DNA from: Chondrocystis sp. NIES-4102
GTDB lineage: Bacteria; Cyanobacteriota; Cyanobacteriia; Cyanobacteriales; Xenococcaceae
DNA length: 64,000 nucleotides
Reading direction: 5' to 3'
NCBI GenBank assembly: GCA_002368355.1
Contig: AP018284.1
Coordinates: 85,097-149,096, forward strand
Made by a program: the position numbers and the translations under genes. The first letter of the stretch is position 1. Every line of letters starts with the position of its first letter. Shown here one piece after another: positions 32,205-40,869 of the stretch. Below the pieces are notes generated by a model. The model worked only from the letters and a program-made list of their open reading frames with translations. It was not told the DNA's origin and searched no databases.

Positions 32205-32242
32205 GCGCGTTTTCGGTAAGAATCTTCTTACCGAAAAGCCGC
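32205..32242. repeat. hairpin repeat (TTTTCGGTAAG) near the end of tnpA
   Basis: TTTTCGGTAAG (32210-32220) and CTTACCGAAAA (32227-32237), 11-bp arms. It is the same family as the hairpin inside Rep copy C. Confidence 0.65.
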
Positions 32243-32243
32243 C

Positions 32244-32648
32244 TTACCAATGGTGAGGGTCATCAATATAAGCTTTAATCTTGGCTGTGCTTATTTTACC
32301 TGTTGTCTCATAAAAATAAGACTTGCTCCACAACGAGGGTAACTTTAATAAGCTTGGGAATTCTTGTCTGAGTAATCTACTAGATCTGCCTTTAAATGCC
32401 CTAGCAACTTCTGCTATTGAGTGAGTAGCATCATATTCAACTAAAAGATGCAAATGGTCTGGCGCAATTTCTACCGAACGAATGAACCATTTTTTGTCAC
32501 TAGCAACAGAACTAAATATCTCAGCTAGCCTAAGCCGAATGTCTCCGACCAATACTTTTTTTCTTCTTTTTGGTATCCAGACTAAATGAACTGTAGCAAG
32601 ACCTAATCTGTGACTATCATGACGATAGCCTAAAGATTTTTTTTTCAT
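32244..32648 (-). CDS. tnpA: IS200/IS605 transposase TnpA (Y1 HUH)
   Basis: 134 residues. The HUH motif is APDHLHLLVEY, the catalytic Tyr is in IKAYIDDPHHW near the C-terminus, and LVWIPKRRKKVLVGD and RAFKGRSSRLLRQEFP are family blocks. It is only distantly similar to the TnpA at 5010-5420, so the two elements come from different subgroups. It looks intact. Confidence 0.92.
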   Translation of the reverse strand: MKKKSLGYRHDSHRLGLATVHLVWIPKRRKKVLVGDIRLRLAEIFSSVASDKKWFIRSVEIAPDHLHLLVEYDATHSIAEVARAFKGRSSRLLRQEFPSLLKLPSLWSKSYFYETTGKISTAKIKAYIDDPHHW

Positions 32649-32692
32649 GTTGATAACTTTGTATTTATCAACAACAATGATATCATTGTTTT

Positions 32693-34003
32693 ATGGTCAA
32701 ATTATATAATGCTCAAGTAAATAGATTACCCAGTAATCGGGAGTTGTCAGCAGTATTAGAGTATTTGTGTTCTGAGTCAAATAAACTGTATAACTGTACG
32801 ACTTATCTAGCCAGACAGATTTACTTTAAAACGGGGAAGTATGCCAATAAATTTTGGCTTGCTAGTCAGATGAAAGCTAATCCGCATATGAAATCTCTCT
32901 ATACTTCGGCAGCACAGCAAACTTGTATTTCTGTAGGAGAAGCGTTTAAAGGCTATCGTGAATTGTTGGCACTATACAGAAAAGGAGAGTTGGCAAACAA
33001 ACCAAAGTTGCCGAAGTATCGTAAGCGTGGATTATTCCAAATCAGCTATCCTAAACGATGGCTTAAATTTACTGACAAAGGTGTCAGAGTACCGCTAGGA
33101 AAAAGTTGTAAGATTTGGTTTGATTTATCTGAAACTTTTGTTCCATTTCCTTCCAACTTAGATTGGAGTACAGTCAAGGAACTATCGATAGTACCTCGTG
33201 CTGGTTATTTCGATGCTGTTTGGGTAACTAAAAGCGAGCTTAAAGATAATCAAAAACTCAATCAAAATAACGTACTGTCAATCGATCATGGATTGGATAA
33301 TTGGTTGACTTGTATTTCCAACGTCAATACTAGTTTTATCATTGATGGCAAGCATCTTAAATCGGTAAACCAATGGTATAACAAGCGAGTAGCGACAATC
33401 AAAGAAGGTAAATCCCAAGATTTTTGGTGTAATCTGCTAGACAAGATAACCAGTAAACGCAATCGACAAATGCGCGATGCAGTAAACCGAGCTGGGCAAT
33501 TAGTTGTTCAACACTGTCTAGACAACAATATTGGTACAGTCGTTTTTGGTTGGAATAAAGGGCAAAAGCAAAACTCTAATATGGGAAAAAAGAACAATCA
33601 AAAATTCGTTCAAATTCCCACAGCCAAACTAAAAAAAAGGATTGAGCAGCTATGTAATGTGCATAATATTCGATATCTTGAGACTGAAGAAAGTTATACC
33701 TCAAAAGCCTCCAGCTTAGACCTCGACCTTATCCCTGTATTTGGTGAAAAACCCAAAGGATGGAAACCGTCAGGTCGCAGAGTAAAAAGAGGTTTGTATC
33801 GCTCGGCTCAAGGAATTGAGTTTAACGCTGATATTAATGGGGCTATTGGAATAGCCAGAAAAGTCGCAAAGCAATACGAGTTTCAATTCGATCCTCGTGG
33901 TTTTGCTAGGGGCGTTTTGACGATGCCCAGGCGGTTAAGGTTTTGGTGTAAGTCCTCTAATCTTAGCAGTGCTGTAAAGGAATCTCAGTCTATTTATAGC
34001 TGA
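32693..34003 (+). CDS. tnpB: IS200/IS605 family TnpB (RNA-guided nuclease family)
   Basis: 436 residues. RuvC blocks: LSIDHGLDNWLTCIS (Asp), TVVFGWNKGQKQ at the Glu position (Asn/Gly-type block seen in this subgroup) and GIEFNADINGAIGIARK (Asp). The region between the second and third block (YTSKASSLDLDLIPVFGEKP) lacks the Cys pairs of the usual zinc knuckle. Missing Glu and missing cysteines mean nuclease activity is uncertain. It ends just before the right-end hairpin, where the guide RNA would be encoded. Confidence 0.9.
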   Translation: MVKLYNAQVNRLPSNRELSAVLEYLCSESNKLYNCTTYLARQIYFKTGKYANKFWLASQMKANPHMKSLYTSAAQQTCISVGEAFKGYRELLALYRKGELANKPKLPKYRKRGLFQISYPKRWLKFTDKGVRVPLGKSCKIWFDLSETFVPFPSNLDWSTVKELSIVPRAGYFDAVWVTKSELKDNQKLNQNNVLSIDHGLDNWLTCISNVNTSFIIDGKHLKSVNQWYNKRVATIKEGKSQDFWCNLLDKITSKRNRQMRDAVNRAGQLVVQHCLDNNIGTVVFGWNKGQKQNSNMGKKNNQKFVQIPTAKLKKRIEQLCNVHNIRYLETEESYTSKASSLDLDLIPVFGEKPKGWKPSGRRVKRGLYRSAQGIEFNADINGAIGIARKVAKQYEFQFDPRGFARGVLTMPRRLRFWCKSSNLSSAVKESQSIYS

Positions 34004-34009
34004 GAGCGT

Positions 34010-34163
34010 CAATAGCGTTGAGAACTGGTTCGGATTTGAGACAGGTACAAGACTTACTTGGTCACGCTGACCCCAGGACTACTTCTATTTATGCTCACGT
34101 AGGCGATCGCTGGGAACATAATCCAGGTGCTAGTATTGAAGAAAAGCTTGATTTATCGTCATA
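34010..34163 (+). pseudogene. tyrosine recombinase, part after the IS insertion
   Basis: Reads LRTGSDLRQVQDLLGHADPR then TTSIYAHVGDRWEHNPGASI and ends at a TAA. It holds the second catalytic His (LLGHAD) and the nucleophilic Tyr (SIYAH). Joined to 31990-32118 it would give a normal recombinase C-terminus. Confidence 0.8.
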
Positions 34164-34272
34164 ACTAACTTTTGAGTTTAAGTTCATTGTCTGCTCTCTT
34201 AATTTTTCTGCGGATTGCCGGGTAAAAATTTGCAGAGAGTGCTTTGTCGTCAACCACGAACAACTAACCAAA

Positions 34273-35304
34273 TCAACAAATCCTCGGTAATTGTTCCCCA
34301 CTGAGCAGATCTACAATTCGCTTGGAACCAATTACACTTTGGAGCGTTACCAACCAGTTTTGGTCTGCCACAACCTTCCCAATAATTGTTGCATGGGACG
34401 AAGGATGAGATCTCATAATCTCTAGAGCGCGATCGCCATGTTTTTGCGGAATAAATGCCACAAATCTTCCTTCATTCGCTACGTACAAAGGATCGAAACC
34501 TAATATTTCACAAGCTCCTTGCACGTCTTCCCTCACAGGAATTAAGCTCTCATCAATTTCTATGCCAACTTTGGCAGCAACAGCAATTTCATTTAAGACA
34601 CTTGCCAAACCACCACGGGTCAAATCCCGCAGACAATGAATTTCAATATTTGCTGCGATCAACTCCAGCACCTCTTCGGCTAAAGCTGCCGAGTCACTTT
34701 CGATAGTAGTCTCAAATTCTAGCTCTTCTCGCACAGCCATAATAGCAATTCCGTGCCGAGCCAAATCTCCGTTGAGCAAGATTAGATCTCCTGGCTGAAC
34801 CGACTGAGGTGCAATAATTTGACTATGTTCGATGACTCCAATCCCAGTAGTATTAATAAAAATACCATCTCCCTTACCGCGATCGACTACCTTAGTATCT
34901 CCCGTAACTATTTTTACATTGGCTATCTTTGCTGCCTGTTGAATTGATAATGCTACCTGCCACAGAGTTTCTATGGACAATCCTTCTTCAAGGATAAAGC
35001 CAACGCTAAGGTAAAGAGGACGCGCTCCTGCCATCGCTAAATCATTAACCGTCCCATTAACTGCCAATGAGCCAATATCTCCTCCTGGAAAGAACAATGG
35101 CTTAACTACGTATGAATCCGTCGTAAAAGCTATTTTGTTGCTCTTTAGCCCAAGGATAGCTGCGTCATGCCCGATAGAATCTGCCGTACCAAAAGCAGTC
35201 AGGAACATTTGAATTAATTGCTGCATCAATCTTCCACCACCACCATGAGCCATTAATATGTGCGGATACTGTTGTAGTGGAATGGGACAGGAGAGATTAA
35301 TCAT
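34273..35304 (-). CDS. hypE: HypE, hydrogenase maturation protein (carbamoyl dehydratase)
   Basis: 343 residues. [14 protein letters not shown] at the N-terminus, [40 protein letters not shown] and [20 protein letters not shown] are HypE/PurM-fold blocks. The protein ends in PRIC, the C-terminal Cys that receives the carbamoyl group and is dehydrated to thiocyanate. HypE makes the cyanide ligands of the [NiFe] hydrogenase active site together with HypF. hypD lies upstream on the same strand, 268 bases away. No hydrogenase genes are in this window. Confidence 0.96.
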   Translation of the reverse strand: MINLSCPIPLQQYPHILMAHGGGGRLMQQLIQMFLTAFGTADSIGHDAAILGLKSNKIAFTTDSYVVKPLFFPGGDIGSLAVNGTVNDLAMAGARPLYLSVGFILEEGLSIETLWQVALSIQQAAKIANVKIVTGDTKVVDRGKGDGIFINTTGIGVIEHSQIIAPQSVQPGDLILLNGDLARHGIAIMAVREELEFETTIESDSAALAEEVLELIAANIEIHCLRDLTRGGLASVLNEIAVAAKVGIEIDESLIPVREDVQGACEILGFDPLYVANEGRFVAFIPQKHGDRALEIMRSHPSSHATIIGKVVADQNWLVTLQSVIGSKRIVDLLSGEQLPRIC

Positions 35305-35572
35305 GGTTGGTTATTAATTGTTCATAGTTTGCAATAAGTTTAGCTTTCTTCCAAAACCAAAGTCCCTCGACAAGTCGATGGGTGTTCCTGAGCATACCGA
35401 AGGATAAATTTTGGGCTGGCATTTAATAATAAACAGTTAGAATAGAATGTACATAATCTTTTGTATCATAGGTTTCAGTCGTTGTTCTAGATAAGTGGCT
35501 CAGGGCAGTAAGCTCCTGGTTGTGAGATTGGGAAGTCCTCAATTTATTGAGGAAGGATGCCACTACAAGTTA
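35305..35572. other. spacer between hypE and hypD
   Basis: Contains a TCCTCAATTTATTGAGGA stem-loop near 35536-35553 and sequence like the end of an insertion sequence (GGCTCAGGGCAGTAAGCTCC). The usually tight hypD-hypE spacing is interrupted here. No coding frame. Confidence 0.35.
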
Positions 35573-36670
35573 CTAACTAAAAACTAACTGCCGATAACGA
35601 TAATAAGCAGCACAAGCGCCCTCCGATGAAACCATCGGCGCACCCAAAGGATTTTCGGGAGTACATTTTTTGCCAAAAGCCTCGCATTGGGTCGGTTTTT
35701 TAATTCCCTGGAGAATCAGTCCACTAATACAATCAGATGATTCTTGAGTTTGATGATCTTTTAGATTAAAGCGTTTCTCAGCATCGAATTTACTATAGCG
35801 ATCGCGCAATTTTAAGCCACTTTCTTCAATCATACCGATCCCACGCCATTGACGAGAGGTAGTTTCAAACACTTCTCTTATCAGTTGTTGTGCCGTTTGA
35901 TTTCCTTCGTAACTTACAGAACGAGAATACTGGTTTTCTACTTCGACTATTCCTGCTTCTAGCTGTTTAATGCACATATAGATTCCCTGAAGAATATCTA
36001 CTGGTTCAAATCCAGTAATCACAATGGGAATGTCATACTGTAGGGCGATCTCCAGATAATCTTCGTATCCTGTGATGGTGCAAACATGACCAGCAGCCAA
36101 AAAACCCTGCACGCAATTTTCGGAGGAGGCTAAAATGGTTTCCATTGCTGGGGGAACGAGTACGTGAGCTACTAATGCAGAGAAATTCTCGATTTCTAAC
36201 TGACTAGCCTGATAAACCGCCATTGCCGTAGTCGGAACAGTAGTTTCAAACCCAACTGCAAAAAAAACAACCTGTCTATCTGGATTTTGAAGAGCAATTT
36301 TCACCGCGTCCAAGGGAGAATAGATTATCCTCACATCCCCACCTTGAGCTTTAAGCGATCGCAAATCTTTTCTTTCACTACCTGGTATTCGCAGCATATC
36401 GCCAAAAGTGCAAAATATAACCTCTGGAAGAGCAGCTAAGGCGATCGCTTGATCGATTAAATCTACCGATGTAACGCACACAGGACAACCAGGGCCATGA
36501 ATTAAAGTTATTTGGGCAGGAAGCAGTTTATCAATGCCATATTTGACAATCGAATGAGTCTGTCCACCGCAAATTTCCATGATTTTCCAGGGACGAGTAG
36601 TTATACGGGCAATCTCCGCGACATATTCCTGGGCGATTTTGGGACTACGATATTCATTAACAAATTTCAT
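35573..36670 (-). CDS. hypD: HypD, hydrogenase maturation iron-sulfur protein
   Basis: 365 residues. Conserved motifs in order: [15 protein letters not shown] (Fe-binding Cys), [13 protein letters not shown] (two Cys), [29 protein letters not shown], and the C-terminal cluster region [20 protein letters not shown] with [10 protein letters not shown]. HypD with HypC assembles the Fe(CN)2CO unit of [NiFe] hydrogenases. All expected cysteines are visible. It is monocistronic or co-transcribed with hypE. Confidence 0.97.
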   Translation of the reverse strand: MKFVNEYRSPKIAQEYVAEIARITTRPWKIMEICGGQTHSIVKYGIDKLLPAQITLIHGPGCPVCVTSVDLIDQAIALAALPEVIFCTFGDMLRIPGSERKDLRSLKAQGGDVRIIYSPLDAVKIALQNPDRQVVFFAVGFETTVPTTAMAVYQASQLEIENFSALVAHVLVPPAMETILASSENCVQGFLAAGHVCTITGYEDYLEIALQYDIPIVITGFEPVDILQGIYMCIKQLEAGIVEVENQYSRSVSYEGNQTAQQLIREVFETTSRQWRGIGMIEESGLKLRDRYSKFDAEKRFNLKDHQTQESSDCISGLILQGIKKPTQCEAFGKKCTPENPLGAPMVSSEGACAAYYRYRQLVFS

Positions 36671-36795
36671 GAGATAGATACGTTATAACAAAATTACTTA
36701 ACTGACATTACGCAGAAGAATAATTAACCCTTTCCCTTTTCCCTTTCCCCTTTCCCCCACCCTCACAGATTAATTAGTGGGGTAACATCAGTTAT
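36671..36795 (+). other. spacer with polypyrimidine run
   Basis: TTTCCCTTTTCCCTTTCCCC and following CCTTTCCCCCACCC make a pyrimidine-rich tract between ftsH and hypD. Such runs are common intergenic repeats in cyanobacteria. Confidence 0.5.
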
Positions 36796-38751
36796 TTAAT
36801 GCAACTCTGCTAATTTGTGTGATTTCCCATTACTTCCAAGACTAGAAGCTAATAATTGATTGTGGCTGAGTTTACCAGTTTGCAACCATTGCTCCATGTC
36901 TGCGGTTTTATGGGCTAGAGTGAGTTGCGATCGCAGTTGTTCACCTTCTAAGATTTCTCGCTCTAATAAAGTTTGAGCTAATTTTTTTAATAGCTCGCGG
37001 TTGTGACTCAATACATCTAAAGCAATTTGATGGGCGTTATCAATCACTGCTTTAACCTCGCGATCTATTTCTTCGGCAATGGGGGGACTTACCTGACGAC
37101 GAGGATTAGTCATCCCATCTAAAAACTGCTGTTGAGCTTTTTCAAAAGCAATGGGGCCAAGGCGATCGCTCATGCCGTAGAGTGTTACATAGCGTTCGGC
37201 TAAATCTGTCGCTTTTTGAATATCATCACTAGCACCAGTTGATACTTTGCCAAAAATTAATTCCTCGGCTGCCCGTCCTCCCAATAAGGTAGCTATGCGA
37301 CCTCGAATTTCATCTTCAATCATCAAAAAACGATCTTCTTCTGGCAGTTGCAGCGTATAGCCCAATGCACCCACACCACGAGGTACGATGGAAATCTTCT
37401 CAATCCGATCCGTACCAGGCATTAATGAGCCAACGATGGCATGTCCGACCTCGTGATGAGCGACAGTTTTCTTCTCAATTTCATTGAGTACCCGCGATTT
37501 TTTTTCTAATCCAGTTAAGATTCTTTCAATGGCTTCATTAAAATCTGCCATGACCACGACAGTATGATTCTGACGGGCAGCTAAGAGTGCCGCCTCATTG
37601 ATTAAGTTGGCGAGATCTGCCCCCGCAAAGCCTGGAGTGCGAGCAGCTAGTTTATCTAAATCCACATCCCTAGCTAGACTAACGTTTCTGGCGTGAACCT
37701 GTAAAATTGCCAGTCTCCCTGACTTATCTGGACGATCCACCACAATTTGGCGATCAAAACGACCAGGGCGTAACAGAGCAGGATCGAGAACTTCGGGGCG
37801 ATTGGTAGCAGCGAGTAAAATTACCCCCGTATTCGGTTCAAATCCATCCATTTCGGCTAGTAATTGATTAAGAGTCTGTTCTCTTTCGTCGTTACCACCC
37901 ATAAACCCACCTACAGCAGCGCGAGACTTACCTAAAGCATCTAGCTCATCGATAAAGACAATCGCAGGGGCTTGTTTTTTGGCACTATCAAATAAGTTTC
38001 TGACTCGCGATGCGCCCACCCCAACGAACATTTCGATAAACTCCGAACCAGAAATACTAAAGAAAGGTACTTTGGCTTCTCCTGCGATCGCTTTTGCCAA
38101 AAGAGTCTTACCCGTACCAGGAGGCCCTACCAACAAAACACCTTTAGGTATTTTTGCTCCTAAAAGAGAATATTTAGTTTGATGTTGTAAAAAATCGACA
38201 ATTTCGTATAGTTCTGCTTTCGCTTCGTCAATTCCTGCTACATCGTCAAAAGTAACATCCATCGTTCCTTCTGAATAGATACGGGCATTACTCTGACCGA
38301 TGCCAAAGAGACTTTTGTTCGTTCCTCCTTGCCCATTGCGATTGAGCAAAAAGCTACCTAGATTGAGGAGTAAAAAGAAGAAAAATGTGAATTTAAGAAA
38401 TTCCCATACTCCAACATTACTAGTCGAAGTAGCGGAAAACTCCACCTGATGTTGATGTAGTAGTTTGGGCAACTCTGTATCCTGCTCTACTATATTTGTA
38501 ATAAATATTTGCTTTGATTCATTGTTTACTAATTTGGGTTTGAGTACATATTCAATATAATTAGAGCCAATAGTTACCGTTTCGACGCGATCGCTCTCCA
38601 CCTGATTGATAAATTCACTGTAGGGTCGAGGCTTGTTGGGCGTTGTCGGCAAAAATAAGCTAAACAAAATCAAGCAAATTGCTGTTACAATCATGCTCCA
38701 GCCCATTTGACGCGATTCGGGTGTTTGAGTTGGCTTTTGCTGATTGGACAT
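36796..38751 (-). CDS. ftsH: FtsH, membrane-bound ATP-dependent zinc metalloprotease
   Basis: 651 residues. Transmembrane helices lie at about residues 19-36 and 116-136, with the periplasmic/lumenal domain between. AAA core: Walker A GPPGTGKT at 209-216, Walker B IVFIDELD near 265, and the SRH with [20 protein letters not shown] at 315-334. The protease site is [10 protein letters not shown] near 433, with the third zinc ligand in the [11 protein letters not shown]...ASDD region. It degrades membrane proteins; cyanobacterial FtsH2/3 act on photosystem II D1. This copy has a short C-terminal extension unlike the main forms and is probably an accessory paralogue. It is complete. Confidence 0.96.
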   Translation of the reverse strand: MSNQQKPTQTPESRQMGWSMIVTAICLILFSLFLPTTPNKPRPYSEFINQVESDRVETVTIGSNYIEYVLKPKLVNNESKQIFITNIVEQDTELPKLLHQHQVEFSATSTSNVGVWEFLKFTFFFFLLLNLGSFLLNRNGQGGTNKSLFGIGQSNARIYSEGTMDVTFDDVAGIDEAKAELYEIVDFLQHQTKYSLLGAKIPKGVLLVGPPGTGKTLLAKAIAGEAKVPFFSISGSEFIEMFVGVGASRVRNLFDSAKKQAPAIVFIDELDALGKSRAAVGGFMGGNDEREQTLNQLLAEMDGFEPNTGVILLAATNRPEVLDPALLRPGRFDRQIVVDRPDKSGRLAILQVHARNVSLARDVDLDKLAARTPGFAGADLANLINEAALLAARQNHTVVVMADFNEAIERILTGLEKKSRVLNEIEKKTVAHHEVGHAIVGSLMPGTDRIEKISIVPRGVGALGYTLQLPEEDRFLMIEDEIRGRIATLLGGRAAEELIFGKVSTGASDDIQKATDLAERYVTLYGMSDRLGPIAFEKAQQQFLDGMTNPRRQVSPPIAEEIDREVKAVIDNAHQIALDVLSHNRELLKKLAQTLLEREILEGEQLRSQLTLAHKTADMEQWLQTGKLSHNQLLASSLGSNGKSHKLAELH

Positions 38752-39230
38752 CTTCCTTTACTCCTAATCAATACAATTCGACAATCTACTATTTACCTTA
38801 AAAAGCTTTTAGCTTTTAGCTCTTAGCTAATGGGTTTAATTCCCCCACTAAACTACGTATAGTGGTCTTCGTTCAAGAAGCCTTTTTTTAACGGCTTATA
38901 GCTTAGAGCTTATAGCTGATAGCCAGGAGCTTCGCTCCTCCTTAACAAGACCCTGCATAATTTTGGCAACTTTGTCCGATCGCGATCGATAATAGTGATG
39001 TCGCCACTATAGTTATGCAGTTTTTTCTCCTTCCTCTACTTTCTACCATGAACATAAATCGAAAGCTTGAGGAAGTTGTGAAGGCTATTTTACGTCTAAT
39101 GTGGATTAGCGGTGAGACCCCGCGTTATGCGAAGCGGTATGCTAAAGCACTAGCTTCGCTTATAGCTATAAGCTATAAGCTTTTTAATTCGCTATTGTTG
39201 AATTAGAAATATTACTTTGAGATAATTATC
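38752..39230. repeat. intergenic stretch with AGCTTATAGC repeats
   Basis: Holds AAAAGCTTTTAGCTTTTAGC, GCTTATAGCTTAGAGCTTAT and TATAGCTATAAGCTATAAGC, plus a GGAGCTTCGCTCC hairpin and an ATGCGAAGCGGTATGCTAAA word of the dispersed repeat type. A 63-codon ORF at 39015 runs into the repeat and is not supported. Confidence 0.55.
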
Positions 39231-40217
39231 ATGCGCGCAATGGTTTTGAATAAACTAGGTCAGCCTTTGCAAATGACAGAGCTGCCTATCCTGATCCCTG
39301 AACCTCAACAAGTGCTACTTAAAGTTCATGTTTGTGGGGTGTGCCGTACCGATTTACACATTGTTGATGGAGAATTAGCTCGACCAAAATTGCCGCTGAT
39401 CTTGGGGCATCAAATCGTCGGTACAATCGTCAAAACTGGCAAACAAGCGAATAAATATGCTCTAGGTACTCGCGTCGGTGTGCCTTGGTTGGGGCATACT
39501 TGCGGTTGCTGTCCTTACTGTCTGGCAAGCAAAGAAAACTTATGCGATCGCGCTTTATTTACAGGCTATGATCTTAACGGCGGATATGCTGAATATGCGG
39601 TTGCCGACGAAAGCTTTTGTTTCCCCATTCCTCAGAGTTTTTCTGACTTACAAGCAGCTCCGTTGTTATGTGCGGGACTAATTGGCTATCGTTCCTATCG
39701 CCTGACCGAGGATGCCCAAAAAATCGGCTTCTATGGTTTTGGGGCAGCAGCGCATATTTTAGTTCAGTTAGCTAATTATCAAGGTAAACAGGTATATGCT
39801 TTTACGCGACCAAAGGATACTCAAGGGCAGGAATTTGCTCGCTACTTAGGTGCAGTTTGGGCAGGGAATTCTGAGGAGCTACCGCCAGAAAAACTTGATG
39901 CGGCAATCATTTTTGCCCCTGTGGGTAATTTAGTTCCCGCAGCCCTCAAAGCAGTTGCCAAGGGTGGGATAGTAGTCTGTGCTGGGATACACATGAGCAA
40001 TATTCCCAGCTTTCCCTATCAAATTCTTTGGGAGGAGCGGGTATTACGTTCCGTTGCCAACCTTACTCGTCGTGATGGTGAAGAATTTTTAGCGATCGCC
40101 TCCCAAGTTCCCATTCACACTGAAGTTACCGCTTTTGAATTGGCTCAAACAAATGAAGCTTTGGATGCTTTACGTACTGGCAAAATCAAAGGTGCTGCGG
40201 TGATCACAATTGACTGA
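39231..40217 (+). CDS. zinc-dependent alcohol dehydrogenase family protein
   Basis: 328 residues of the medium-chain dehydrogenase superfamily. Catalytic zinc ligands: CGVCRTDLH (Cys35 region) and GHQIVGTIVKTG (His-Glu region replaced by His-Gln). Structural zinc: CGCCPYCLASKENLC. The nucleotide site is GFYGFGAAAHILVQLA. The pattern CDRALFTGYDLNGGYAEYAV resembles cyanobacterial AdhA-type enzymes that reduce aldehydes with NADPH. The usual Glu of GHE is Gln, which could affect zinc binding. It is divergent from ftsH and monocistronic. Confidence 0.9.
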   Translation: MRAMVLNKLGQPLQMTELPILIPEPQQVLLKVHVCGVCRTDLHIVDGELARPKLPLILGHQIVGTIVKTGKQANKYALGTRVGVPWLGHTCGCCPYCLASKENLCDRALFTGYDLNGGYAEYAVADESFCFPIPQSFSDLQAAPLLCAGLIGYRSYRLTEDAQKIGFYGFGAAAHILVQLANYQGKQVYAFTRPKDTQGQEFARYLGAVWAGNSEELPPEKLDAAIIFAPVGNLVPAALKAVAKGGIVVCAGIHMSNIPSFPYQILWEERVLRSVANLTRRDGEEFLAIASQVPIHTEVTAFELAQTNEALDALRTGKIKGAAVITID

Positions 40218-40279
40218 GAAAGTACCCGTATCAGATAAACTATCCCCAAAGACATCAATTTGGTCTGTATTACCTAAAT

Positions 40280-40425
40280 TCAGTTCTGATTTATAGCTCC
40301 TGACTGCATTCCTTCCACCACATCCCAGGCAGATTCACATTCTTGATCTATCTCCATTTGGGCATCCGCAGCAATCCGAAATAGCTCAGTATCGTCAAGC
40401 TCGCATAAAAACCAAAGAAAAGCTA
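40280..40425 (-). pseudogene. C-terminal remnant of an unidentified gene
   Basis: Minus frame FLWFLCELDDTELFRIAADA then QMEIDQECESAWDVVEGMQS ends at a TGA. It reads like real protein but has no start. It adjoins the recombinase fragment on the other strand. Confidence 0.4.
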
Positions 40426-40439
40426 ACCCCAACCTCTTC

Positions 40440-40737
40440 TTTATTTATCTCCCTATCAAATCGTCGTTACGGTCAACGCTTATCTAGAAGTGGAATTGGT
40501 CATCTCGTTGATAGTTACTTGTCCAAGTGTGGTTTGAAACATAGTGATTTAGAACGTAGTCTTTCTCCCCACAGCCTACGTCACACCGCAGGTACTTTGA
40601 GTCTTCAAAATGGTTCTTCTTTACGGGAGGTTCAGGATTTTTGGGGACATAGCGATCCTAAAACTACTGCTGTTTATACTCATGTTCTTAGTTCTCAGGA
40701 AAATAATCCTGCCTCAAAAATTGAGATCGATTTTTAA
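40440..40737 (+). pseudogene. tyrosine recombinase C-terminal fragment
   Basis: Reads SGIGHLVDSYLSKCGLKHSD, then SPHSLRHTAGTLSLQNGSSL, DFWGHSDPKTTAVYTHVLSS. All C-terminal catalytic residues (HxLRH, GHS, Tyr) are visible, but the N-terminal half is missing. It is similar to, but distinct from, the recombinase split by IS200/IS605 element 2. Confidence 0.75.
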
Positions 40738-40869
40738 CTAGGTAAGTATCAGAAAAGTGGCTTCGGAGCAAAAAATCATAGCAGGACAAGACCTGAGAAT
40801 AAAACTACAAAGTGTGCTATTGTGCGGTTAGGCAATTATGGACATTTACCCAAGAAAGAACAGCAAGAT

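Larger units (their letters stand above)
32118..34010. mobile_element. IS200/IS605 family element 2 (inserted in a tyrosine recombinase)
   Basis: tnpA on the minus strand and tnpB on the plus strand, 44 bases apart. Hairpins lie at both ends: CCCCGTCCTTTTAAGGCGGGG near 32136 and CTCAGTCTATTTATAGCTGAG near 33986. The interrupted recombinase defines the borders to within about 15 bases. Confidence 0.8.

Noticed and set aside
38752..39230. CRISPR-like array from repeated AGCTTATAGC words
   Set aside because: The words are short, unequally spaced and without unique spacers of constant length.
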